A stretch of 64,000 nt of DNA from an uncultured Alphaproteobacteria bacterium (lineage in GTDB: Bacteria; Pseudomonadota; Alphaproteobacteria; UBA6615), in assembly GCA_943787445.1 (NCBI GenBank), contig CALSML010000025.1:1-64000 (forward strand), read 5' to 3'. Position numbers and translations under genes: made by a program. The notes beneath the pieces are model-generated. The model saw only the letters and a list, made by a program, of their open reading frames with translations. It made no database searches and had not been told where the DNA came from. Of this stretch, positions 9,315 through 17,882 are shown one piece after another. The stretch's first letter is position 1. Every line of letters begins with the position of its first letter.

Positions 9315-9408
9315 GTCGTCAAGCCCGCGAAGGCGGGCATCCATAAACACCGAAGCCAAACCTGTCAGTCGCCTGTGTTTATGGGGTCCCGCCTGCGCGG
9401 GAACGACG
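9315..9408. repeat. Imperfect palindromic intergenic element, about 94 bases
   Basis: The arms (GTCGTCAAGCCCGCGAAGGC at the left; CCCGCCTGCGCGGGAACGAC at the right) are imperfect inverted copies, and within them ATAAACAC pairs with GTGTTTAT. Elements with the CCCGCGAAGGCGGG / TCCCGCCTGCGCGGGAACGAC theme are scattered between genes in many alphaproteobacteria. It can fold into a long hairpin beyond the TetR gene. Confidence 0.65.
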
Positions 9409-9440
9409 CACGAGGGGGTTACCCGTTATTTAGCCACACA

Positions 9441-9524
9441 CCGTCATGGCCGGACCTGATCCGGCCATCCACGTGGAGATGTTACGTGTCCCGCGGACGC
9501 CCGCAACACGTGCGGGCATGACGG
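9441..9524. repeat. Second palindromic intergenic element (GTCATGGCCGGAC type)
   Basis: The element opens with CCGTCATGGCCGGACCTGAT and closes with GTGCGGGCATGACGG, so the ends are inverted copies. Internally GGCCGGACCTGATCCGGCC is a near-perfect palindrome. This GTCATGGCCGGACnTGATCCGGCCATCC motif is a widely dispersed alphaproteobacterial intergenic repeat. It sits 32 bases after the first element and is a different family. Confidence 0.7.
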
Positions 9525-9599
9525 ATTGGCGGGGAAGGACGATTTCTTCCGCCTGTGCGATCATGATGCTCTGGAGCTTGCTGCTCCCCCCAAAAGAAT

Positions 9600-9624
9600 A
9601 AGGCCGGGCGTCTGCCCGGCCTTT
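9600..9624. terminator. Hairpin terminator for the deiodinase-like gene
   Basis: AAGGCCGGGC at 9600-9609 pairs perfectly with 9614-9623 around a GTCT loop. On the minus strand it is followed by ATTCTTTT. It ends the leftward gene that stops at 9647. Confidence 0.75.
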
Positions 9625-9646
9625 CTGCATCTGGTTCCGGCGCGCG

Positions 9647-10381
9647 CTATTGTGCGGCGGCGGCTTCCTTGCGGGCTTTGCGTTTGGCCCACCAGGTCTG
9701 AATGTCCAGCTTGAAATGCATGTAATAGACCTTGGGGAAGATGATCAGGATGTCGAACAGGGCGATCCAGCCGCCCTTCAGGGTCACCGGGATGGTGATG
9801 AAGGGGGAGGCGCCGAGAATGGCGACATGTTCGTCGGGGTTGATCGTATCTCGGTTTTCCAGCGCCCGTTCCACATTGTGGGCGAAGGACCAGTCGGCCC
9901 GATAGGTCACCTGACCCTCCGGGTTGATCACATAGACGGTGTTGGGGAGCAGGCCCCAGTCGTGATGCCATTTGCCGGCGACGTCATCGACGATGATCTT
10001 GCGCTCTTCGTTGTAATCGTCGCGGTTGCGCTTGGCGTATTCGATCTTCCCGTCGATGGTTTCGGCCTGTTTGGCCTTCTCGCCGGGATGGGCTTCGCGG
10101 ACATAGACCACAAGCCATTCCACATCGGGATATTTTTCCTTCAGCTTGGCGAAGGGCTTCACGTTCTTGACGTACATGGGGCAGGTCAGGCTGCCGGATT
10201 CGATCACCAGCCATTTGCCCTTGTAGTCGCTGAGGGAGACTTCCTTGCCGTCCAGATCGGTGAGGGTGTAGTCGTAATTGACGGTCTCACCAGCCTTCGG
10301 ACCCGGGAAATAGCCGAGTTCGTAGTTGCTCATCTTGAAACGCGGATAGGCGTAGCTGTCGTCACGTGCGGGAGCTGACAT
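9647..10381 (-). CDS. Deiodinase-like thioredoxin-fold protein with Cys in the catalytic position
   Basis: The 244-residue protein contains the iodothyronine-deiodinase type of thioredoxin fold. ESGSLTCPMYVKNVKPFAKL at about residues 61-80 corresponds to the GSxTUPPF motif of deiodinases, with Cys67 where the selenocysteine would be, and it is followed by DVEWLVVYVREAHPGE. The codon is TGC, so no recoding is involved. A hydrophobic segment at about 195-220 (FITIPVTLKGGWIALFDILI) may associate with the membrane, an uncommon addition, and the tail is Lys/Ala-rich. The likely role is a thiol peroxidase or reductase; bacterial deiodinase-like proteins have no settled substrate. It is monocistronic with its own terminator. 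Confidence 0.75.
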   Translation of the reverse strand: MSAPARDDSYAYPRFKMSNYELGYFPGPKAGETVNYDYTLTDLDGKEVSLSDYKGKWLVIESGSLTCPMYVKNVKPFAKLKEKYPDVEWLVVYVREAHPGEKAKQAETIDGKIEYAKRNRDDYNEERKIIVDDVAGKWHHDWGLLPNTVYVINPEGQVTYRADWSFAHNVERALENRDTINPDEHVAILGASPFITIPVTLKGGWIALFDILIIFPKVYYMHFKLDIQTWWAKRKARKEAAAAQ

Positions 10382-10516
10382 GATGTTACCTCCTCTTGGT
10401 AGTCATTGTTGGGTACTCAATTCGGCGCCACTGTAACAACCCGGCCGCATCAGCGAAACAGCTGAAATTTCAAGGTTTTGTGTACAGACCGGGCCTCTGG
10501 AGGCAGTTCTCACGCG

Positions 10517-11296
10517 CTAAACGGTCGTCCAGCCCCCGTCGATGGTCAGGCTGGCGCCGGTGATGAGTTCGGAGGCCGGGGAGGCGAGAAAGACGATCGA
10601 GCCGGTGACATCGGTGATCTTGCCAAGGCGGCCCATCAGGATGCGATCCATCACGAATTGCTTGAACTCCGGATTCTCGAACATGGGCGCGGTCATCGGG
10701 GTTTCGATGAAGGTCGGCCCGATGCAGTTGCTGCGGATGTTCTGGGGTGCGAGTTCCGCAGCGATGGCCTTGCTCATGCCTTCGATGGCGTGCTTGCTGG
10801 CGCAATAGACCGTGCGATTCGGGGAGCCCACATGTCCCATCTGGGACGACATGTGGATCAGCGAGCCACCACGTCCGCCCGCCAGCATGCGCCGCGCGGC
10901 GGCCTGGGCGACGATGAACATGGACTTGATGTTGAGATCGAGCAGGAAGTCGAGATTTTCCTCCGACACGTCGACGAAGGGTTCGGGCCGGTTGGCGCCG
11001 GCGTTGTTCATCAGAATGTCGATCCGTTCCAGGCCCTCGATCTTTTCGGTGACCTGGGCAACATCGGTCACATCGCAGACGATGGGGGTGGCCTTGCCGC
11101 CAGCGGCGCGCACTTCCTCGACTACCGCTTCGAGTTCGGATTGGGTGCGGCTGACCAGCATGACTTCCGCGCCGGCTTCGGCCAGCGAAAGCGCGGCACC
11201 GCGGCCAAGGCCGCGTCCGGCACCGCTCACCACTGCCACAAGGCCGTCCAGACGAAGGGACGGGGTTTTCAGTTCTTCAGTCTCTGCCACGCTCAT
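10517..11296 (-). CDS. SDR-family oxidoreductase (2-deoxy-D-gluconate/3-oxoacyl reductase type)
   Basis: This classical short-chain dehydrogenase of 259 residues has the cofactor motif GAGRGLG at 25-31, NNAG at 97-100, and the catalytic Ser151, Tyr164 and Lys168 (YCASK). The C-terminal TGASLTIDGGWT is standard. Arg50 after the second strand (VSR) suggests NADP(H) preference. It diverges from the cyclase gene at 11446, so it may act on the product or precursor of that hydrolase, but the substrate cannot be read from sequence. Confidence 0.88.
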   Translation of the reverse strand: MSVAETEELKTPSLRLDGLVAVVSGAGRGLGRGAALSLAEAGAEVMLVSRTQSELEAVVEEVRAAGGKATPIVCDVTDVAQVTEKIEGLERIDILMNNAGANRPEPFVDVSEENLDFLLDLNIKSMFIVAQAAARRMLAGGRGGSLIHMSSQMGHVGSPNRTVYCASKHAIEGMSKAIAAELAPQNIRSNCIGPTFIETPMTAPMFENPEFKQFVMDRILMGRLGKITDVTGSIVFLASPASELITGASLTIDGGWTTV

Positions 11297-11445
11297 GTCT
11301 CAGGCTTCCTCTTGGATAGGCTCATTTCTTGTGAATGCATTCTTGCATTCCATTTTTCGAGCGACCATAACCGACGCCAAGTTCGGTTGTAAGACCGGCA
11401 ATGACGTTTCAATTTTTACGATCAGAATAGTCGAGGGAACAATCC

Positions 11446-12474
11446 ATGGCGAAGAAAGCGACGGCAAAGAAAACTGCGGCGAAGAAGCCGGCTGCAAAGA
11501 AGCGGGCTTCATCGAAGAAAAAGCTGCTCACCAAGGCAGACGTGATGCGCAAATGCCGGCAGCTCAACAACTGGGGCCGCTGGGGCAAGAATGACGAGCT
11601 GGGTGTGCTCAACTACATCACCCCGGAGATGATTGCCGATGCCGCCAAGCTGGTGAAGAAGGGCAAGGTTTTCCGTCTGGGTCTGAACCTGGATGAGAAC
11701 GGCCCGCAGAACGGTCTGTTCGGTGGTCGCTGGAACCCGATGCATCAGATGCTGGCAACCGGCACCGATGCGGTGCAGGGCATTCAGGAGCCTCTGGCCG
11801 GCATGCGCTATGCGGATGATGCGATCAACCTGCCGACCCAGTGCGCGACCCAGTGGGACGCGCTGGCCCATGTCTTCACCGATGACAAGATGTGGAACGG
11901 CTATGACGCGACCCTGGTCGATGTGCGCGGCGCCCACAAGAATGGCATCGAGCACTTCGCCGACAAGATGGTCGGTCGTGGCGTGCTGCTCGACGTGGCC
12001 AAGATGAAGGGCAAGAAGCGCCTGGCCGATGGTGAGGAAATCACCATCGCGGATCTGGAAAAGACCGCCAAGAAGCAGGGCGTCGAAGTACGCCGTGGCG
12101 ACTTCGTGATCTTCAACACCGGTCAGATGGCCGATTGCCTCGACAAGGGTGATTGGGGTGGTTACGCCGGTGGCGATGCGCCGGGACTAGCCTTCGAAAC
12201 CGTGGACTGGATTCACAAGAAGGAAATCTCGGGCATCTGCTCGGACACCTGGGGCATCGAAGTGCGTCCGAACCGCGCCGTACCGGGCATCAACCAGCCC
12301 TGGCACTGGGTCACGATCCCGCATATCGGTATTGTGCATGGTGAAATCTGGTATCTGCGTGAGCTGGTTGAGGATTGCGCCGAGGATGGTGTGTATGAGT
12401 TCTTCCTCAGCGCACCGCCGCTGGTGATCACGCGCGGCACCGGTTCGCCGATCAATCCGCAAGCGATCAAATAG
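11446..12474 (+). CDS. Cyclase-family metal-dependent hydrolase with a histone-H1-like N-terminal tail
   Basis: Residues 30-342 match the cyclase/kynurenine formamidase-like family (PF04199), cytoplasmic metallohydrolases that open lactone or amide bonds. The metal-site motif, usually HxGTHxDxPxH, reads QCATQWDALAH at 132-142; Asp138 and His142 remain while both leading His are Gln. The same change is in the neighbour at 12607, so it is a subfamily trait. Unusually, the first 26 residues hold 11 Lys, 8 Ala and 1 Arg in AAKK-type repeats, like bacterial H1 or AlgP tails, and this part is missing from the paralogue. GAGGGAACAATCC precedes the ATG. The stretch up to the stop is followed by a strong terminator. 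Confidence 0.85.
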   Translation: MAKKATAKKTAAKKPAAKKRASSKKKLLTKADVMRKCRQLNNWGRWGKNDELGVLNYITPEMIADAAKLVKKGKVFRLGLNLDENGPQNGLFGGRWNPMHQMLATGTDAVQGIQEPLAGMRYADDAINLPTQCATQWDALAHVFTDDKMWNGYDATLVDVRGAHKNGIEHFADKMVGRGVLLDVAKMKGKKRLADGEEITIADLEKTAKKQGVEVRRGDFVIFNTGQMADCLDKGDWGGYAGGDAPGLAFETVDWIHKKEISGICSDTWGIEVRPNRAVPGINQPWHWVTIPHIGIVHGEIWYLRELVEDCAEDGVYEFFLSAPPLVITRGTGSPINPQAIK

Positions 12475-12498
12475 CACGCAAAAATTTATGTGCTTTGG

Positions 12499-12535
12499 GG
12501 GCCACGTTCCGATGGAGCGTGGCCCCTTTGTTTTG
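12499..12535 (+). terminator. Rho-independent terminator after the first cyclase gene
   Basis: GGGGCCACG at 12499-12507 pairs with CGTGGCCCC at 12519-12527, and TTTGTTTT follows. Confidence 0.85.
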
Positions 12536-12606
12536 CTAGACTTTGATTATAAGAAAAATCAGCCCGGGTTGCGGGCCATGCCAATTCACACCGGGGGAGA
12601 CCTGAC

Positions 12607-13590
12607 ATGCATCGTTATGACGATCCGAAATTCCAGATGGACATGGACACCATCAAGGAAAAATCCGAGCGCAACAAAAACTGGGGCAAATGGGGCCCCG
12701 ACGATGAGTGGGGCACGATCAACTATGTGGGTGACGAGGAGCGCAAGGCCGCGGCCCAGCTGGTGAAGCGGGGCGAGGTGTTCGCACTCGGTCTCAATTT
12801 TGACAGTGACGGTCCGCAGAACGGCCTGTTCGGTGGTCGCTGGAACCCGATTCACACCATGCTCGCGACGGGCACAGATGCTGTTGCCGGAAAGCAGACG
12901 GTTCCGGGTAAGAAATACGCCAGCCAGTACGCCGATGATGCTGTCTCGCTGCCGCTGCAGTGCGGCACCCAGTGGGATGCGCTGGGCCATGTCTTCAACA
13001 ACGACAAGATGTGGAATGGCTATGACGCGACCCTGGTTGGCGCGAATGGTGCGGAGAAGAACGCGATCCACAAGATGCGCAACAAGATGGTCGGTCGCGG
13101 CGTGCTGCTCGACATCGCGCGCTGGGCCGGGGTCGATTCCCTAGATGACGGCACCGCGATCGATGCCGAAGACCTGAACGCCTGTGCCAAGGCGCAGGGC
13201 GTGGAGATCAAGCGCGGCGATTTCGTTATCTACCGGACCGGACACATGGAACGTTGCCTGGCCGCGGGTGAGTGGGGTGGATATGCCGGCGGTGAAGCGC
13301 CGGGCGTGTCGTTCCACACCTGTGACTGGATGCACGACATGGAAATAGCCGCGATTTGCGCCGACACCTGGGGCTGCGAGGTCATTCCGAACGAGACCGA
13401 TGATGTGTTCCAGCCCTGGCACTGGATCGTGATTCCGCAGATTGGCATCACCATGGGCGAGATTTTCTATCTCAAGGATCTGGCCAATGACTGTGCGGAA
13501 GACGGCGTCTACGAGTTCATGTTCGTGGCACCGCCGCTGCCGATCACGCGAGGCGTTGGTTCGCCGATCAATCCGCAGGCGATCAAGTAG
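12607..13590 (+). CDS. Cyclase-family metal-dependent hydrolase, second copy
   Basis: This is a 327-residue paralogue of the protein encoded at 11446, with long shared blocks such as DGPQNGLFGGRWNP, LATGTDAV, DKMWNGYDATLV, KMVGRGVLLD and the identical C-terminus GSPINPQAIK. The metal-site motif is QCGTQWDALGH. It lacks the Lys/Ala-rich tail and starts MHRYDDPKFQ after CCGGGGGAGACCTGAC. Each copy has its own terminator, so they are separately transcribed tandem duplicates that have diverged, which suggests related but distinct substrates. Confidence 0.87.
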   Translation: MHRYDDPKFQMDMDTIKEKSERNKNWGKWGPDDEWGTINYVGDEERKAAAQLVKRGEVFALGLNFDSDGPQNGLFGGRWNPIHTMLATGTDAVAGKQTVPGKKYASQYADDAVSLPLQCGTQWDALGHVFNNDKMWNGYDATLVGANGAEKNAIHKMRNKMVGRGVLLDIARWAGVDSLDDGTAIDAEDLNACAKAQGVEIKRGDFVIYRTGHMERCLAAGEWGGYAGGEAPGVSFHTCDWMHDMEIAAICADTWGCEVIPNETDDVFQPWHWIVIPQIGITMGEIFYLKDLANDCAEDGVYEFMFVAPPLPITRGVGSPINPQAIK

Positions 13591-13616
13591 CTCCTGCGAC
13601 AATTATGTAACGGATG

Positions 13617-13655
13617 CGGGCGGTTCCGGGGTTGCCGGGGCCGCCCGGCCTGTTT
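13617..13655 (+). terminator. Rho-independent terminator after the second cyclase gene
   Basis: A 13-bp stem with two G.T pairs (13617-13629 with 13635-13647) and a GGTTG loop is followed by GCCTGTTTT. Confidence 0.75.
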
Positions 13656-13694
13656 TAAGACACTGCGAAATTCAGCCAACCGAGGAAGAGTGAA

Positions 13695-15008
13695 ATGGCC
13701 ATCAAAATCCTGAAAGAGGGTATGGATTCCGAAGCGACGGATGAAGCCGACGCCAAGGTTCGAGACATCGTTGAAGGCATCCTCGGTGATGTAAAGTCCC
13801 GCGGCGACGCTGCTGCCCGGGAACTCTCGGAGAAGTTCGACAAATGGTCGCCCGAAAGCTTCCGTCTGTCGGATGCGGATATCAAGGCGCTGATGGACAC
13901 GCTGTCCGAGCAGACCATCGAGGATATCAAGTTTGCCCAGACCCAGGTCCGCAACTTCGCGCAGATCCAGAAGGATTCCATGAAGGATGTGGAGGTCGAG
14001 ACGCTTCCCGGTGTGACCCTGGGCCACAAGAACATTCCGGTGAACAGCGTTGGCTGTTACGTGCCCGGTGGTCGTTATCCGATGGTGGCCTCGGCCCATA
14101 TGTCCATCGTGACCGCCAAGGTGGCCGGTGTGCCGCGGGTGATCGCCTGCACCCCGCCGAATGAAGGCGGGCCCCATGCCGCGACCATTGCGGCGATGCA
14201 TCTGGCCGGTGCGGATGAAATCTACTGCATGGGTGGTGTGCAGGCTGTGGCCGCCATGGCCCTGGGGACGGAAACCATTGATCCCTGCACGATGATCGTT
14301 GGCCCGGGCAATGCCTATGTGGCCGAAGCCAAGCGTCAGCTGTATGGCAAGGTGGGGATCGATCTCTTCGCTGGTCCGACCGAGGTTCTGGTGGTTGCCG
14401 ATCACACGGCGGACGTGGAAATGGTTGTGGTCGATCTGCTGGGGCAGGCCGAGCATGGCCCGAATTCACCAGCGGCGGTCATCACCAATTCACGCGAACT
14501 GGCCGAAGCCATTCCGGCCGAAATCGAGCGCCAGCTGAAGATTCTGCCGACTGCCGATATCGCCTCGGTGGCGTGGCAGGATTACGGCCAGATCATCCTG
14601 TGTGACACCCGCGAGGAAATGCGCGATGAAGCTGACCGCATTGCCTATGAGCATGTGGAAATCCTGACCGAGGACCCACGCTGGTATCTGGACAACATGA
14701 CCAATTTCGGCGCGTTGTTCATTGGTCCGGAAACCAATGTTGCCTATGGCGACAAGGTGATCGGCACCAACCACACGCTCCCCACCAAGGGGGCGGCGCG
14801 CTACACGGGCGGTCTGTGGGTCGGCAAGTTCATGAAGACCTGCACCTATCAGCAGATCACCGAAGAGGCGAGCGCGCTCGTGGGTGATTATTGTTCGCGT
14901 TTGTGCGAGGTCGAGCGCTTTTGGGGACACAAGGAGCAGGCTGATCTTCGCTTGCGTCGCTATGCAGGTCGCAATATCGGTATAGGTTCGACAGACGCTG
15001 CCAAATAG
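13695..15008 (+). CDS. Histidinol dehydrogenase-family alcohol dehydrogenase (HisD/HpsN-like)
   Basis: The 437-residue Zn- and NAD-dependent enzyme keeps the HisD active-site landmarks: [45 protein letters not shown] (Gln and His metal ligands), the EH pair in AYEHVEI, and [13 protein letters not shown]. HisD performs the last two steps of histidine synthesis, but no his gene is near. The [13 protein letters not shown]-type middle and the [10 protein letters not shown]-like C-terminal block ([16 protein letters not shown]) are closer to HpsN, which oxidises 2,3-dihydroxypropane-1-sulfonate to sulfolactate. With TRAP genes next door, a catabolic double oxidation of a primary alcohol to an acid is the better inference. 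It is monocistronic. Confidence 0.82.
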   Translation: MAIKILKEGMDSEATDEADAKVRDIVEGILGDVKSRGDAAARELSEKFDKWSPESFRLSDADIKALMDTLSEQTIEDIKFAQTQVRNFAQIQKDSMKDVEVETLPGVTLGHKNIPVNSVGCYVPGGRYPMVASAHMSIVTAKVAGVPRVIACTPPNEGGPHAATIAAMHLAGADEIYCMGGVQAVAAMALGTETIDPCTMIVGPGNAYVAEAKRQLYGKVGIDLFAGPTEVLVVADHTADVEMVVVDLLGQAEHGPNSPAAVITNSRELAEAIPAEIERQLKILPTADIASVAWQDYGQIILCDTREEMRDEADRIAYEHVEILTEDPRWYLDNMTNFGALFIGPETNVAYGDKVIGTNHTLPTKGAARYTGGLWVGKFMKTCTYQQITEEASALVGDYCSRLCEVERFWGHKEQADLRLRRYAGRNIGIGSTDAAK

Positions 15009-15029
15009 ATTTTCTCGTTACGGAACTAA

Positions 15030-15057
15030 AAAAGGGCGGCCTAAGGGCCGCCCTTTT
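15030..15057. terminator. Bidirectional terminator between the HisD-like gene and the first TRAP binding-protein gene
   Basis: AAAAGGGCGGCC at 15030-15041 pairs perfectly with 15046-15057 around TAAG, giving A and T tracts for both strands. Confidence 0.9.
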
Positions 15058-15077
15058 CATAATCACGGTAGCTAAGG

Positions 15078-16163
15078 CTACTTGATGACGTAGTCATGAA
15101 CGGGCTTGGCGCCGTTCTCTTTTGCCAGAGCATGGAGACGCTTGAAGGTGGCTTTGCCCGGGAAACCGAGCTTCTCGTATTCAGCAGCCTTCTGGTTGAC
15201 CCAAGGCTCAATAGCCTGGGCCATCTTGTTGCGCTCTGCAGAGCCGAGATCGCGAACCGTCACACCTTGCTTCTTGAGGTTCTCGAGAGCTGAGGTGAAC
15301 TTACGCACGCCTTCGTCTTCAACTGCCTCGTTGTAGACATGGGTCTCTTCCATGATAATCTTCTTCACGGAATCCGGCAGCTTAGCCCAGGTCTTGTTGT
15401 TTACTGTCATTGGATAAGCAACAACCGAACCCCAGCCCATGGTGGTGTAATATTTGGCCACTTCACCAAACTTGAAGCCGAAATACGGCGCCGGAAAAAT
15501 CACGACACCCGAATACACACCCGACTGCAGGGCGTTGTAAACCTCGTTCAAGTTGGTCTGAACCTTCGAAGCGCCGGCATAGTCAAGCCAAGGCAGGTTC
15601 GGACCGGCCGCACCGATCTTCACACCCTTGAGCTCTTCCATCTTGGTCCACGGGAACTTCGTGCCTAGGCCGTAATCGTCGAATGCACCATTGGCGATAT
15701 AGGTTTGACCGTATTGATCAAAGATCTTGGAGAAGTAGTCGAACTCCTTGTGGATCTGACGCGTGGTCGGCCCCATGATCTTCGGATCGCCCGAGATGAA
15801 CGGATTGAAGTAGTTCAGGTTGTGGACGAACAGCTTAGTCGGCTCGAAGCAGGAGCACATCAGACCGATATCAACGAGACCTTTCTGGGTAGATTCGAGA
15901 GTTTCAAATAGGTTCGACATAGTGCCGCCGTAACCTTCGATAAAACGAATCGTATGATCAGTTTCGGCTGCCACGCGTTTTGTGACATTCGGTACGAAGG
16001 TCTTGTTGGCCTGATTCACACTTGCTAGCGGTGCCGAAGGATGGCCGGCAGCGATACGAATGTTGAAGTTGTCGGCGCTAGCCGAAGTTTGGGCCATGAC
16101 CAAACCTGCGGTCAGGACGCCAGCCGTTAAGACGGACTTTGTAGTCATTGAGTTGAGCTTCAC
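15078..16163 (-). CDS. TRAP transporter substrate-binding protein, DctP family (copy 1)
   Basis: This periplasmic binding protein of 361 residues has a signal peptide of about 30 residues (cleavage after TSASA, before DNFNIR). DctP features include AAGHPSAPLASVNQ, the TKMEELKGVKIGAAGPNLPW core that contacts ligand carboxylates in this family, and ALQSGVYSGVVIFPAPYFGF. Apart from the signal peptide it is almost the same protein as that encoded at 16369-17451. It is transcribed away from dctQM at 17883. CSCFEPTKLFVHNLNYF is an uncommon Cys-containing segment. It presumably delivers the substrate handled by the cyclases and the HisD-like enzyme. Confidence 0.88.
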   Translation of the reverse strand: MKLNSMTTKSVLTAGVLTAGLVMAQTSASADNFNIRIAAGHPSAPLASVNQANKTFVPNVTKRVAAETDHTIRFIEGYGGTMSNLFETLESTQKGLVDIGLMCSCFEPTKLFVHNLNYFNPFISGDPKIMGPTTRQIHKEFDYFSKIFDQYGQTYIANGAFDDYGLGTKFPWTKMEELKGVKIGAAGPNLPWLDYAGASKVQTNLNEVYNALQSGVYSGVVIFPAPYFGFKFGEVAKYYTTMGWGSVVAYPMTVNNKTWAKLPDSVKKIIMEETHVYNEAVEDEGVRKFTSALENLKKQGVTVRDLGSAERNKMAQAIEPWVNQKAAEYEKLGFPGKATFKRLHALAKENGAKPVHDYVIK

Positions 16164-16320
16164 CAGGTTTCTCCCTTGGCAATTCTGTTATGGCCTGTTG
16201 GCCTGATTGGTTTTTGGGAACGCACTCGATAAGCACTGATGACAGTGTGAAGGGGATCGACGGCGGTGTGAAGCATTTTTCGCGGCGGATCGCGGGGATG
16301 TGTGCGGGGCACAGGCATAA

Positions 16321-16348
16321 AAAAGGGCGACCCGAGGGCCGCCCTTTT
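16321..16348 (-). terminator. Terminator after TRAP binding-protein copy 2
   Basis: AAAAGGGCG (16321-16329) pairs with CGCCCTTTT (16340-16348), with an inner CC/GG pair and one mismatch. On the minus strand a run of T follows. It separates the two binding-protein genes. Confidence 0.8.
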
Positions 16349-16368
16349 CCAAATCAGTGTAGCGGAGG

Positions 16369-17451
16369 CTACTTGATCGAGTAGTTGTGAACGGGCTTGG
16401 CGCCGTTCTCTTTGGCCAGCTCGATCAGACGATTGAAGGTGGCCTTGCCCGGGAAGCCCTGTGCTTCGTACTCGGCAGCCTTCTCGTTGACCCAGGGCTC
16501 AATGGCGAGGGCCATCTTGCCACGCTCTTCAGAGCCGAGATCGCGAACCGTCACACCCTGCTTCTTGAGGTTCTCAAGAGCCGAGGTGTATTTACGGACG
16601 CCTTCGTCCTCAACAGCGGTCTGGTAAACGTCCATTTCTTCCGTGATGATCTTCTTCACGGAATCAGGAAGCTTGGCCCAGGTCTTGTTGTTCACGGTCA
16701 CCGGATAGGCGAGGACCGAACCCCAACCCATTGTGGTGTAGTACTTGGCCACTTCACCGAACTTGAAGCCGAAATACGGAGCCGGGAAAATCACGACACC
16801 GGAGAACACGCCGGACTGCAGGGCGTTGTAGACTTCGTTCAGGTTGGTCTGGACCTTCGAGGCACCAGCATAGTCAAGCCAGGGAAGGTTCGGACCGGCA
16901 GCACCGATCTTCACGCCCTTGAGCTCTTCCATCTTGGTCCACGGGAACTTCGTGCCCAGGCCGTAATCATCGAATGCACCGCCGCCGATATAGGTCTGGC
17001 TGTACTGATCGAAGATCTTGGAGAAGTAATCGAACTCCTCATGAATCTGACGCGTGGTCGGACCCATGATCTTCGGATCGCCCGAGATGAACGGGGTGAA
17101 GTAGTTCAGGTTATGGACGAACAGCTTGGTCGGCTCGAAGCAGGAGCACATGGCACCAATGTCGACCAGGCCCTTCTGGGTGGATTCGAGAACCTCGAAC
17201 AGGTTGGCGATCGTGCCGCCGTAACCTTCAATGAACCGAACGGTGTGGTCGGTTTCGGCCGCCACGCGTTTGGTGACATTCGGAACGAAGGTCTTGTTGA
17301 GCTGATTGACAGTCGCAAGCGGAGCGGCCGGATGACCAGCAGCGATACGAATGTTGAAGTTATCAGCAAGAGCCGAGGTGGTGGTCGCAGTTGCTGCAAC
17401 AGCCATCAAGCCGGCCGCGGCAAAACTCGCGAGGTGTGTACGTGCTTTCAC
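16369..17451 (-). CDS. TRAP transporter substrate-binding protein, DctP family (copy 2)
   Basis: The 360-residue periplasmic protein has a signal peptide ending near TTSALA before DNFNIR. It matches copy 1 nearly residue for residue through the mature part; differences cluster at the N-terminus, around INGG/IANG near Tyr156 and near the C-terminus. The ligand core is intact. Its start is 431 bases from dctQ, in the opposite direction. Duplication of the soluble receptor with one membrane pair suggests a second ligand, or dosage. Confidence 0.88.
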   Translation of the reverse strand: MKARTHLASFAAAGLMAVAATATTTSALADNFNIRIAAGHPAAPLATVNQLNKTFVPNVTKRVAAETDHTVRFIEGYGGTIANLFEVLESTQKGLVDIGAMCSCFEPTKLFVHNLNYFTPFISGDPKIMGPTTRQIHEEFDYFSKIFDQYSQTYIGGGAFDDYGLGTKFPWTKMEELKGVKIGAAGPNLPWLDYAGASKVQTNLNEVYNALQSGVFSGVVIFPAPYFGFKFGEVAKYYTTMGWGSVLAYPVTVNNKTWAKLPDSVKKIITEEMDVYQTAVEDEGVRKYTSALENLKKQGVTVRDLGSEERGKMALAIEPWVNEKAAEYEAQGFPGKATFNRLIELAKENGAKPVHNYSIK

Positions 17452-17882
17452 AGAAAATCTCCCTTGAACAAAAGTCTGTTTTTACGAATCAACAAAACGT
17501 TGCTGCTCGACTGAGCGGTACTCCATTTATGATTCGGGCGCAGAGAAGCAGGATTTACGCGTAAAAGCTAGAGACCAACCCGTATTTGTTCATGTTTTTG
17601 GCTCCGACTCGCATCTTTCGCCCAAACAACCGTTTTTTGTCTCCCGTTTGTGGTTGTTCCGCTTCGGTAAGGAACAGCCTGTGCGGGAAATATGGCGAGA
17701 TCATCACGCGGCTTTGATCGAAAGAAGGCAATCGGAAGACAAAAAAGGGCAAAACTTCACGATCGTGGATTTTACATAGGCGTGCAGTCTGCTAACTTCG
17801 CCCACGGATTCGCACGGGAGGGTGCGATTCCAGATTTTTGCATCGGCGTTGAGACCATCGCAGATGCTACAGGGAGGACGAT
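17452..17882. other. 431-base divergent control region between dctP and dctQM
   Basis: I see no gene here. It holds a possible hairpin at 17652-17679 (GGTTGTTCC pairing with GGAACAGCC, 10-base loop) and an inverted repeat TCGCAC / GTGCGA at 17810-17827 that lies 55 bases before dctQ. Both could be regulatory, since the region must carry promoters for both directions. An open frame starting at 17692 runs into dctQ and looks like a chance reading. Confidence 0.45.

Noticed and set aside
10180-10200. Selenocysteine in the deiodinase-like protein
   Set aside because: The codon at the catalytic position is TGC, not TGA, and no SECIS-like hairpin is needed or seen.
9650-10378. Long open frame of 242 codons on the plus strand opposite the deiodinase-like gene
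   Set aside because: It mirrors the codon bias of the real gene and yields a Gly/Asp/Val-rich sequence with no motif; it is a shadow.
13695-15008. HisD as part of histidine biosynthesis
   Set aside because: No other his gene is in the window, the neighbours are catabolic and transport genes, and the C-terminal part looks closer to HpsN-type enzymes.
16387-17514. Open frame of 375 codons opposite TRAP binding-protein copy 2
   Set aside because: The same shadow appears opposite copy 1 in pieces, and the minus-strand genes have signal peptides, ribosome sites and terminators.
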